Source: Mucor racemosus
Taxonomy: Eukaryota > Mucoromycota > Mucoromycetes > Mucorales > Mucoraceae
Length of the DNA: 64,000 nt
Assembly (NCBI GenBank): GCA_027405735.1
Contig: JAPEHQ010000007.1
Coordinates: 124,001 to 188,000 of the forward strand
Direction of reading: 5' to 3'
Shown here: in pieces, positions 1 to 9,456 of the stretch
Numbering within the stretch: position 1 is the stretch's first letter
Layout: every line of letters starts with the position of its first letter
Notes under the pieces: model-generated
Told to the model about the DNA's origin: nothing
The model's input: only the letters and a program-made list of their open reading frames with translations
Databases searched by the model: none
Position numbers and translations under genes: made by a program

Positions 1-1284
1 GAGATTAATAGATTAATAATTGATAAATGGTATTTTTATGAATCTAATTGGAAAATAATTAGTAAAAAATATAATCATAGAACTACTTTAAAATATATGA
101 AAGATATAAATTTTATAAAAGATGTATTACTTAATCAATTAGGCTATATTCCTGTATTTTACTTTTTAAATATTTTATATGGGACACAAGAGTATCCAGG
201 TCCATATCCTGAATTAGATAAAGGTCTTATTTTATTATATCATTTAGTTTGTGGTCTATCAGGGCAGAAAATGTCTCAATTTATGTGCTATGCTACTTTT
301 TATGATTTATATAAAAAATTTTGGATAGACAATTATAAAAGAATCAATAAAATAATAAACACAGATTTGTTAAACTTATTTTCAAATATAAAGATAAGAT
401 TATTATCTGCAAAACTATATAACCCAATAGGATTTAAGAATGTAACTTTAATTATAGATGGTCATGACTCAAAAATAAAATACTACAATCCAGATACAGA
501 AAGAATAAAATTACATTCTTATAAATTAAAAAAACCAGGTGTCAGAACTCAAATTGTTTGTGATATGAATAAAATGATAATTTATATTTCAGACTCCGAA
601 AAATGTGGTGAATCTAATGATGGTACAATGTTCTTAAAAATGAATCTCTATAATAAACTACATATTGGTGATTGTTTGGCTATGGATGGAGGTTATCCAC
701 TATTTATAAACCAATTTAAAGAAAATGGAATTAATCTTGGATATGAATTTAAAGATATGCATTTTATGTATCCAGTTAGAAAAGAAAAGGATAGTAAATT
801 GAGTGTGAATGAATTACATTTTAACAGCGTATTTGGAAGCTTTAGATCCATAATAGAGAATGAATTTAGTGTTATAGGAAGTAAATTTGAGAGGTTTAAT
901 AATAACAGAGCATCTGTACAGGTATCTGATATAAAACATTACAATATACAATTTAAATTATCTTGTTTACTGAAAAATATTTGGCAAATGGTTAAAGATT
1001 ATAATATAGAAGAATTACCGCATCATAAGCTTTGGTATAGTGATGGCTTTGAGTTTCCTATAAAAGAAAGTAAGATACAAATTGCATTTAATGATGAGAT
1101 TAAGATAAATAAAAATCTAATTGAAATAAGTACGTTACAAAATAAATTATTAAATATGAGCCTTGATGAATTAGAAGTCGATTCTATCAATTTTGACGAA
1201 GATGAAATTATGGAAGAAGAAGTTTCATTAAAGCATAAAAGAGTTAAAAAAAGTATTGTATATATTGAAAAGCCTGATAGATAA
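1..1284 (+). CDS. DDE-superfamily transposase (Harbinger/IS5-like), 5' end outside window
   Basis: The reading frame is open from base 1 through the ATG at 97 to the stop at 1282-1284, so at least 32 residues lie upstream of that Met and the true start is off the window. Counting from Met97, acidic residues fit a DDE catalytic triad: D121 in IIDGHDSKI, D197 in CLAMDGGY, and E254 in FRSIIENEFSVIGSKFERF. The last block resembles the third-acid region of DDE_Tnp_4 nucleases, which cut and paste DNA transposons. Upstream of D121 is a hydrophobic/aromatic helical region; after E254 the tail is acidic then lysine-rich (KHKRVKKS). No stop or frameshift breaks the visible part, so it may be a young copy. 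Base use is as AT-rich as the flanks. I could not find the element's terminal repeats because the left end is missing. The transposase class is fairly sure; the exact superfamily (Harbinger versus ISL2EU/Kolobok-like) is not. Confidence 0.75.
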   Translation, partial: EINRLIIDKWYFYESNWKIISKKYNHRTTLKYMKDINFIKDVLLNQLGYIPVFYFLNILYGTQEYPGPYPELDKGLILLYHLVCGLSGQKMSQFMCYATFYDLYKKFWIDNYKRINKIINTDLLNLFSNIKIRLLSAKLYNPIGFKNVTLIIDGHDSKIKYYNPDTERIKLHSYKLKKPGVRTQIVCDMNKMIIYISDSEKCGESNDGTMFLKMNLYNKLHIGDCLAMDGGYPLFINQFKENGINLGYEFKDMHFMYPVRKEKDSKLSVNELHFNSVFGSFRSIIENEFSVIGSKFERFNNNRASVQVSDIKHYNIQFKLSCLLKNIWQMVKDYNIEELPHHKLWYSDGFEFPIKESKIQIAFNDEIKINKNLIEISTLQNKLLNMSLDELEVDSINFDEDEIMEEEVSLKHKRVKKSIVYIEKPDR

Positions 1285-1732
1285 AGGAATTAATAAAATA
1301 AATATAATAGAAGTATAAGGCGTACTATTCCCTAGCAATTATCACGTGATCATATTTATACCATATAATAATTTTTTTTTTATGTAATTTTATTTTCGTT
1401 TTTTTTTCGTTTTGTAACAATAAGGTAATATACAAGTACAACTCATAATACTAATTCCAGGTCTATTAGGTAATTAATACAATCATCACTGACTTATAGT
1501 AATAGTTTATTGACTTATTACAGGTCATATTCTCTACCATGCAACGTATTACATAATTCTCTTGAAAGTACATATAAAAAGTTTACACTCACCATGATTG
1601 ATTTCTTTAATATATCAATTTTATATTATATCCAAATTCAATTTTTCTAAAATAAGAATTTAAAGTATAATTAGATATAAAACAGCTATATATAATTAAT
1701 TAATTATTCTTCATTTATAATTAACCTCCACT
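1285..1732. other. Intergenic, no gene seen
   Basis: AT-rich sequence between the transposase stop and the first recognisable repeat. It probably includes the 3' end of the transposon carrying that gene, but no terminal repeat can be assigned without its partner. I see no coding signal here. Confidence 0.5.
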
Positions 1733-1876
1733 CACCATATGCGATTAGTATTATTTTGTCTTTTATGTAATTGTTGTGTTATTAAAAATCAAGCTTTTCA
1801 TAGATTATAACAATGACAATGGGATGTTTCTGATTTTAGATTGACATTTATCATAATGCGGGCTGATTATACTACG

Positions 1877-2071
1877 TTTGATACTACTGTAGATAGAACC
1901 AGTAAATTTAATTCATGGAATTTGAATGAAAATACCAAGGAACCATTTGTAAATACTTAAGTTGGTTCTGCTGGTAGTAAAGCATTGAATAAAATGGCTT
2001 GGAACACAGACGGCAAAAAGGTGGCAATAGGTTCCAGTGATGGCCATGTTTATGTTTATGATATTGGAGAG
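1877..2071 (+). pseudogene. Dynein intermediate chain fragment (WD40 end), copy A
   Basis: Translated in frame this reads like the last WD40 repeats of cytoplasmic dynein intermediate chain: FDTTVDRTSKFNSWNL, then KALNKMAWNTDGKK, then VAIGSSDGHVYVYDIGE. It ends at GAG|GTAAGA, an intact 5' splice site, so the piece looks copied from genomic DNA rather than mRNA. A TAA stop interrupts it just before GSAG. The same stop is in the copies at 48873-49066 and 51981-52632, so the fragment was dead before R1 multiplied. The family assignment is from known dynein IC sequences. I cannot see the parent gene in this window. Confidence 0.75.
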
Positions 2072-3147
2072 GTAAGACTAAAACTTAATGTAAATTACTT
2101 CTAGCGCAATAATTATAAAGTAAGACTATGTTATCATCAAATTAAACTACCACATAATATTAACATGTATAAATATTTACAGTAATAAGCTTGAATCAAG
2201 TGGGTACATCATCGTAAAGTCTTAAAAAAGTTCTCAAGTATTATAAAATCACTTATTTTTAAGACTTGCAAGGCTTATAAGCGGAATATTAATTTAGAAA
2301 ATTATTTTTGTCCAGATCATCAATTTTGACATTTTTTAATTTTTTTTTTTTTGGTTTTGCAAATTTAGAGTTAATTATACTACCAATTATAAAAACAAAA
2401 AATATACACATATGCAGAATTTAGCGCTCTATTTGCTCAATAAAAAATAATAAACATTTTTATTGCAAAATATAACAAGAAAATCCTTTAATCAAAAAAC
2501 CGTTTTTGGGCCAAAAATGCAAAGTTTCATTACTTAACATTTAATATTAAGATTTTATAAAATGTGTATTAGTCATGGCTACAATTTTCTCTCACAATGT
2601 GGTATATTTAAACGTTGATTTTGGTATCAAAATTTGATATTTCTGTTTTTTGATCAAAATCATGAGTGTTGGTAAGGATAAAATGAGCCTCGAAAATGTC
2701 CGCTACAAAAACTGAATTTTCAGACCGTATATGCTTAAATATAAGAAAAGTTATAAAAAAAAACGCTTTTTTATTTAAAATTTAGATATACTACTGTATA
2801 TACTATAGTATGAGAGGCTTAGTCGTTCAATCTTGCTATGCGCACTTATGGCGTCGCTCTATGGGTTTGCTTTTGCAATTTTTTAATGAATGTATGATAT
2901 GATAGACGACGGTTTTTCTGGTAGAAAAATGTATGTTTCTGTAATAACAGATATTGCCTGTTTTATCTAGTTTATGGTGGTTGCGCTATAATGCTGATTT
3001 TACATTGGTGGTTAAAATGAGCAATTTAGCAGGGTTTTAATTATGATAAATAATTTAATGCCTTGAAAACCCTTTTCTACGTGTGTTGTTTCTCTCTTTT
3101 TGTTTTCATATTCCAAGGATATAATTCACCGTTTGATAAGGCATATC

Positions 3148-3365
3148 TGAGAGTTATTGGGAAATAGATCTTATTTTTATAAAGAGGAAAGTGATAAAGG
3201 GACTAGGTAGTGATTCAATCACGGAGAACGTAGGGTCTTTATTATAAAATGAAAAGGGAACCAAGAACTGTTAGGTCTCGGTTCCTGAAGATATTTATGC
3301 TACAATTTCTATTAAATGTCAGTTCTAATAGGAATTGAAACTAAATAAAAGGGCGAAAACCGACA
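3148..3365 (+). mobile_element. Solo LTR, family A, copy 1 (218 bp)
   Basis: This 218 bp insertion in R1 copy A starts TGAGAGTTATTGGG and ends ACCGACA, so it has the TG...CA ends of an LTR. It is flanked by the 5 bp direct repeat ATATC (3143-3147 and 3366-3370). R1 copy B at about 50860-50875 lacks it and keeps one GCATATCAGG, which is the empty site. Diverged relatives on the other strand lie at 5296-6200 and 31275-31505. No internal retrotransposon region is present. Confidence 0.85.
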
Positions 3366-3790
3366 ATATCAGACTATAACAACGCTGGTATTCTTTTCTT
3401 TTACCTGAATGCGCATGCTAACAAAAGAGACTAATGTTTTTACTATAGGTATCAGCCTATATTAGAGACTGATACTTTCATTTAACTGCATTTTAAAATC
3501 AAATATTATTATTTCTTACTGTATTATTGGACGTATTTCTTGATGATTACCAGATCAAATCGAAGGCAATAATGATATTTATATCTACTCAATCAAAAGT
3601 TAGAACTGGTTACAAACTCACGAAATTTTCCAGAAAAGTAGTAACATTTCATATAATATAGAAACAAAAAAAACCAATCTGATGTCTTGCCTAATAACCA
3701 TAGCTTCGACATAGCTATACTTAAAAACAGACCTTTTTACAGCTGACAACCGTAAACTAAAATAGTAAGTAGTTTAAAGAAGGTTAATTT

Positions 3791-4447
3791 TGTTATATCA
3801 AAAGATACTAATATAAAAATACTCTGCTAAAAAAAGATACATTTTATTAATTCATTGATGCTTCATATTTATATGTTTTCTGGATAGTTATATGATTATT
3901 AATATTATTAATCAATTGCCGGGTGTTGAGGTTGTTATGTCAATATCATATCCTAGGTCGCACATTCAAGGTCGCAGTCAATATTCGGTATTATTGTATT
4001 ATAGTAAATCAACAGGTGTACACGTTGATTCAAATGCGTCTTAGTAAATTGGTGTAATGTTCTTGGATAGTAATTCTGTGTAATAGTTATAATGAAAAGT
4101 ATATAAATACATCCTCTGGATGTATTGTTAATAAAAAGTGTAATATTTTGGCAAGATTATTTCTTAAGACCGTTTTGACATTTCAGAGGTACTTGATTGA
4201 TGGGATTTGGGAACAAATCATATACAATGGAATTTGTGGAATTGGGAATCTGTGATTGTATCATTTGGATAAGATGTAGGATTGCTTATGTTTTATTGTT
4301 GCCAAGTGTTCCTGAATGTTCCTGATAGTAGCTGTTAATGCTAGTGGTTATGCATGACATTAAGTATGAATTACTAAATGTCATGCCATTTTGGATTTTA
4401 ATAGTTGTTCCTGGATTTCTACATCTGGGTAAACTTCTGATATATCA
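3791..4447. mobile_element. Solo LTR, family C (about 399 bp) split by LTR-B
   Basis: The insertion has inverted ends TGTTATATCA / TGATATATCA (TG...CA) and a perfect 5 bp duplication AATTT at 3786-3790 and 4448-4452. R1 copies B and C read straight through this point (GGTTAATTTGTTTAAATT-like), giving an empty site. With the nested LTR-B and its duplication removed, it is about 399 bp. I see only this one copy. Solo LTR is inferred from ends and target duplication; no internal retroelement genes are present. Confidence 0.75.
3933..4185 (+). mobile_element. Solo LTR, family B, copy 1 (253 bp)
   Basis: It starts TGTTATGTCAATATC and ends GTTTTGACATTTCA, with a perfect 5 bp duplication GAGGT on both sides (3928-3932, 4186-4190). 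A 253 bp relative lies at 48050-48302. Both contain a TATA-like GTATATAAATAC, directly overlapped by the hairpin ATACATCC/GGATGTAT with a 3 nt loop (4107-4125), then AATAAA. These fit an LTR promoter and polyadenylation region (inference). It is nested inside LTR-C. Confidence 0.88.
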
Positions 4448-5295
4448 AATTTGTTTAAATTTTTTGTGCGTTGAAGTAATATATATAACCTTAGATTTGG
4501 CTTGCATATAAATTTAAGAAGTAAGTGTTATTTAAATTTATGCTCGAGCAAAAACCATTGTTGCTGTAAACATTATAGCTATAAAAATATTTACAAATGA
4601 AGATAATCGTAAATATATTGGCTCTTGCATGTACTGCTCTACATCAACAACGTATTGAATTGTCTATAATCCATATTAATAAAAACAAATGTAATTTAAA
4701 AACCCATTCAAGTAAAAAAATGCAATGGAATTTTGAGAACGGCACAATGCTCATGTACAAACCAATTTGTGCCCATACGATCAGCTCATTACGCTCATGG
4801 TCAGATTTTATTATAATGCACACATGTAATTAATGTTATGCACGCGGATAGAATATATAATTCTGCACATACAGTGTTAGTGTTGTGCTCGTGTGCAGTT
4901 TCTTTTATTGTGCCCATGTGCATATTATTATTATATTTTTAACCATATTCAGTAGGCACAGCAGCTCAGGCAATAGTGTGCAGCCCACATGGGCACAACG
5001 AAATCATCTTATGCAGTACAACAGGTCGGCCATAGTGTTTATTTGATTAAAATTATTAATAAGGAAGAGAATAGATATTTTCACTAATTTTTAATATCTG
5101 ATTTGACATTTGCATATTTATATGAAATATGCAAATGAAACTAATTTATGCAATTATTGTGTTGAAATACCATGTAATGTAAATAATTACAAGCATGCCC
5201 TCTTTTCTGTAATTAACCGCATCATACTAAATATTTTTTAGGATATATAAACTTTAAGAGCTGTTAAATATATTATAGGTACGAATTAGTAGCAT

Positions 5296-6200
5296 TGTCG
5301 GTTTTCTCTATTTTATTTTGTTTCAATTCCTATTAAAACTGACATTTAATAATAATTGCAATATAAATATCTTCATAAAGCGAGACCTAATAATGGTTCT
5401 TGGCGCAGTAAAATGTAAAATAAAAAAAGTTTTGAAAAAGATATAGTTTAAATATTAGATTCTTCTTTATTCAAAAAATGGATAGTGTGCAATAGGTCTA
5501 TATTTCTAACCTATTTATATTAGTCGTGATTTTATTATATCTGGGAGTTGCACTGTAACTGTCAGCGATCTATCAAAATCAGGAATACTGTAACCGAATT
5601 ACCAACTTAGGACACCTGTCAAACCGTGATGTTTAACATGCAAATCAGACAATCCTGCACTTCATACTACGTCTATCATCATGCTATTATTGAATGATAG
5701 AAGCATAATTCCATTGTCTTTATGCAGTATCCATATGTTTATTCTTTTGGTAATAGAATTAGTTTGGTCGTGATTTAAAGTTGATAGTCAGCTTCTTGAT
5801 TTATATAATCAAGAGGGTCTTTTAATGCCTATTTTGACATATTTGTTAATGATCCGCATAGAGTAATCCTTGCTTCAGTCTGTGCGTTTCTTCAGTTTAT
5901 TTTATGAATCGATTTGTTTTGCTTATAATTCGATCTATTTTATTATATGTTAAATTACTAATACTTTCTATATTTACTGTTAAATTCACGTTATCTCTAT
6001 TAGAATATTAGAACATGGTTTTATTATGTGAGATAACATTTAGTTCCTTATGTGGAAAAATAGTATCTTAGTTCAGCACACTTGGCACCCTTTTCATTTT
6101 ATAATAAAGATCCTACGTTCTCCGTGATTGAATCACTACTAGTCTATTTATTAGCAGTGCCCTTTTATAAAAATAAAATCTGTTTCATCAATAACTCTCA
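5296..6200 (-). mobile_element. Solo LTR, family A, copy 2, interrupted by E2
   Basis: On the minus strand this begins TGAGAGTTATTGATG (at 6200) and ends ACCGACA (at 5296), matching LTR-A copy 1. Flanking pentamers are AGCAT (5291-5295) and CGCAT (6201-6205), a target duplication with one mismatch. R2 copy 2 near 44305-44325 is uninterrupted at the same point. With the 676 bp E2 insertion and its 6 bp duplication removed it is 223 bp, close to the 218 bp copy. Confidence 0.82.
5405..6080 (-). mobile_element. E2 insertion, copy 1 (676 bp, 6 bp target duplication)
   Basis: LTR-A copy 2 is split here by 676 bp flanked by the perfect 6 bp repeat CTTGGC (5399-5404, 6081-6086). One end reads GCAGTAAAATGTAAAAT. 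The other, read inward, is TGTGCTGAACTAAGATAC. Both ends match the 482 bp insertion at 52102-52583 (GCAGTAAAATATGGG and TGAAGTGAACTAAGCTAG), including a further CTTCTTTATT...TGTGCAATA block. So this is a mobile family with short degenerate inverted ends. It encodes nothing visible and is probably non-autonomous. A middle segment (5565-5760) also resembles 47400-47600. Confidence 0.75.
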
Positions 6201-8935
6201 CGCATTATGCTACCTCTTCTTAAATTTATTCTATATCTCACGAATGACTCAAAAACACGTAAAATTTACTGCTTTTTCCTTGTTTAAAACCGGGTACTCC
6301 ACACTTTTCATCATCTCTGCTCTGCTTTTTTTCGCTAAACAATTCCAAAAAAAAAATCATGTCAATGTAGTACCCAAAATTTTCAAGTTTAATTCTAAAA
6401 CAAGTATCCAAAAATATCCTATTTTTTTGCAGTAGATATAACTTCTTCAGTACTAATGTTTCAGATTTTTACAGGTATTTCAGCGCTAAAATTAAAAATT
6501 TGGCACCATCATATCTCTGAAAAAAATTAAGCTATACTATAATTTTCTAATAATAAAACTTGCTTGTTTTAAAATGCTCTATAACATACTTCAATATAAA
6601 AAAATTTGGCCACTTTTTTTTTATTCCATTTTTTTGACATTTTTGTAGTAGATTTTAAAAAGTTTATTAATTTGAGCAATACACTTTTTGTATGCATATC
6701 ATAGCACTTATTGAGCTCTATCGGATGCAATTTAGCTCTTTTTAAAATATTAATTTTTCGTGGAGATATCCTTAAAACTGTCTACAAAGAGGTACCTTCA
6801 TTTCTAGCTTCGATTTTCCCCTTGTATACCCTTATCCCAAATTCTGAATTTTAAAAAAAATTGATAAAACTCTTGTTTTCTCAGTAAAAAATGCAGCTAT
6901 AAGGTTCAACAATGGCTCGATCGATAGATAATTGTGCCGCCTATTTTTATAATTAATTATATTTGAATTGTGCTTATAAAAATTGGCGTGTATTTTCAAA
7001 AAACCTCCAAAATTTTGATTGCATTTTACGTAAGATTTAATGTTAAACATTTGCCTAAATTTTGTTTAGATGGATGCAGAATTCCAAGTTGTACAAAAAA
7101 CATTTAATATAGTATTTCAACTTACTTTGCAGTTCGTGAATTATTAAACGATTTTGTTTTTTGAATCATTTTTTGATCGATTTGAAAATTAAAATTCGAA
7201 ACTCCGCTACTATAGGATGTAAGCTGTAATGTGAACTATTATTTTGATTATCTCGACGAAAAATCAATATTTTTCGTTGAAACAAAAAATGCCAAGTAGC
7301 TGTCAGCTAGATTTATCTTGTGAATACAAAGAAATTAATATCTTAATTTAAATACTCAATTTTTTACAATCGATTTTATGTCAATTTTGGTCAATATTAT
7401 GCCAGTGTAGTTATATTCTGGTATTAATATTTTTATTTTTCGAAAGATATCAATGTCCCATAGAGGGTGTTTTATCAATAACAATAAGAATTGAACAAGA
7501 GTAAAACGTGGAGTTTATTCAATATACAATGTGAGGATATATGTAATAGACGGCAATCTCGGGTAATACAATAATGATATGGGTACACCCAGGACTGAGA
7601 CTATGAAAATAGACATCGGTAATGCCATATATAGATTCTGATATAACAGAGGGAAGGTACAAGGTAAATTTTCGTTGAAGAATTTTCGTTGAAGATTTCA
7701 CGTAATATAATTAAATATTGGACGAAAAAATTCGAAAAGAACCGAAAACCATCTGAAGTCTACCTTGTACAACCGTAAAAAAGCCGAAAACAGAAACTCC
7801 GTCTCGATGAATTTCGATCCTAATAGCTTTTAACTCTACATGAGAATAGGTGCGCATCTTTGAAACAATGATTTCAAAATGAAATATACAAGTTTTAGAA
7901 TAAATATTGTTATAATTAGGAAACTTGTTAAATTAAATCACGCATAAAAAAACTGAAGAGAATCCTTATTTAGTACCAATATTTGTCCTATTTCTATACA
8001 AATTCTATATTACATTTATCTGTTAGATCAGTATTGGATCGATTATATCTTTCTGACATTTCATGTCAGATCAATCTATTTACATTATTAGTAACACAGC
8101 ACATTCAAGTTGAGCTTATTTCATACAGCTAAATCCAACAAGTGGATATGTCTCAATATCTTACATATCCCTTTTTCTGGATCTTACTTTGGAACAATAA
8201 GAACAATCAAGAATGTTACCATAGATCAGTTAGCTGACTTCTTATCAATAAGGATTACAAATCAAAAGGTTCATTATCTTACGAATAATAACCGCCATAA
8301 CCTGTGGATGCAACACAAAGGAAACCTTCCACAACCTACTGTGTGTTGAGGAAATCATAATAACTAAAGTGCACGAATAGCTCACTGTGCATTTTTATTG
8401 AAAACTATTTAAATATTATTTTTATGAATAATACTAATCCAAATAAGCTGCGACTCTACATGGATATAGGTGTGAATAGATGCTACGAGCGCTTAAGGTA
8501 TCAGCTTCTTCCATGAGTCATTGTGCATTCAGTAAATTTGAACAACAAGTTGATTACTTGTTAATTTACACCCACTAAGGTCAGTAAGCGCGCCAGCTCT
8601 CGCCAAATAATGATCCAAATGAGTTCCCATTGCAGTGGCAGCTGATAGATACTTCTAGTATTGATCCACAGAATTACAAAAGGTTCAGCCTTCCAGAGTT
8701 GCTGTGGAAATGAGCAAATGAAAACACGCATTTGTGAAGACTATTTTGTATGGGCTGTTTCAATATTCTTTGAAATGTTTTATAGAATCAAATAATAATG
8801 GTTCAAAGTTAAATTTTAAAGCTGTACTTAATGCGTAGTCGATGTACAAATAACATATCTTGATTTCATTAGTCAATAATTGCTTTTGAAGGGTTTTTGC
8901 ATACAACGTTTTTGAAAAAAAAAAAACCTCTGTTT

Positions 8936-9005
8936 TAGGGTTGTTGTCGAGCCCAGCTTATATTAGTAAATTTGGCTGGCGGAACCGGGGCTCGCACCAA
9001 AACTA
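8936..9005 (+). mobile_element. 70 bp hAT-like palindromic MITE, copy 1
   Basis: A 70 bp element inserted in R2 copy 1, starting TAGGGTTGTTGTCGAGCC and ending GGGGCTCGCACCAAAACTA; the ends are inverted repeats. The central core is TTATATTAGTAAATTTGG. Flanking octamers CTCTGTTT (8928-8935) and CTCTGCTT (9006-9013) differ at one base. R2 copy 3 at about 53980 has a single CTCTGCTT and no element. Eight-base duplications and TAG...CTA ends are typical of hAT transposons. Confidence 0.85.
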
Positions 9006-9378
9006 CTCTGCTTGAAATAAATTTAGCAACTGGAAAAATCCTTGCAATCAATGAACATTGACCCAAATGGGCTGAAAATTTCAAAATATATACTGCAGCT
9101 GTAACAATGTTCATTGTTATAATTTCAACATCCCCTTAGTTAGCTAACTAAATCTTAGAAACCAAGTGCGTACTTTTTCAAGCTGGATGTTGCGGCTCAG
9201 CAGACCATTTAAAGTTAGAAAAAGCACTAAATTAACCAAAACTAGGATATATGTAAGGCAATAACATCTACCAAATATGATAAGTAAACGATCTCTTTAT
9301 GATGATTAACCAGTTTTACAATGTAATAATATTTATATTCATTTTTCAAAATACCAGATTTTACATATCCATCTAAAT

Positions 9379-9448
9379 TAGGGGTGTTTTCAAGCCGAGC
9401 TTATATTAGTAAATTTAGCTGGCAAAACCTGGCTCGACAACAACGCTA
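9379..9448 (+). mobile_element. 70 bp hAT-like palindromic MITE, copy 2
   Basis: The length is exactly 70 bp, as in copy 1. It begins TAGGGGTGTTTTCAAGCC and ends GGCTCGACAACAACGCTA, with the core TTATATTAGTAAATTTAG. It is flanked by a perfect 8 bp duplication ATCTAAAT (9371-9378 and 9449-9456). Orientation is the same as copy 1. Confidence 0.85.
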
Positions 9449-9456
9449 ATCTAAAT

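Larger units (their letters stand above)
1733..5040 (+). repeat. Dispersed repeat R1, copy A (with nested insertions)
   Basis: Sequence from CTCACCATATGC at 1733 to about 5040 matches 48731-51976 (copy B) and, with a large internal deletion, 51977-53677 (copy C). Shared blocks in order are a dynein intermediate chain fragment (1877-2071), a roughly 750 bp AT-rich block (2072-2815), a block ending near 3147, and a 3' part rich in TGTGCCCATGTG motifs (4460-5040). Copy A is interrupted by solo LTR-A (3148-3365) and by LTR-C (3791-4447), which itself contains LTR-B. Without these insertions the unit is about 2.4 kb. I found no long open frame and no clear terminal repeats, so the mobile class is unknown. 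Outer borders are approximate. Confidence 0.8.
5180..9110 (+). repeat. Dispersed repeat R2, copy 1 (heavily interrupted)
   Basis: Blocks from about 5180 onward align by eye with 44225-46150 (copy 2), and the 3' part (about 8655-9110) also aligns with 53695-54085 (copy 3). Interruptions are solo LTR-A at 5296-6200 (itself carrying E2), a stretch of about 430 bp around 7890-8320 absent from copy 2, and the 70 bp palindromic element at 8936-9005. Nothing in it is coding: reading frames such as the one over 6082-6435 run across the LTR/repeat junction. Type of element unknown. Confidence 0.7.

Noticed and set aside
6082..6435. 117-codon plus-strand open stretch
   Set aside because: It runs across the junction between solo LTR-A and R2 and uses no recognisable motif, so it is chance.
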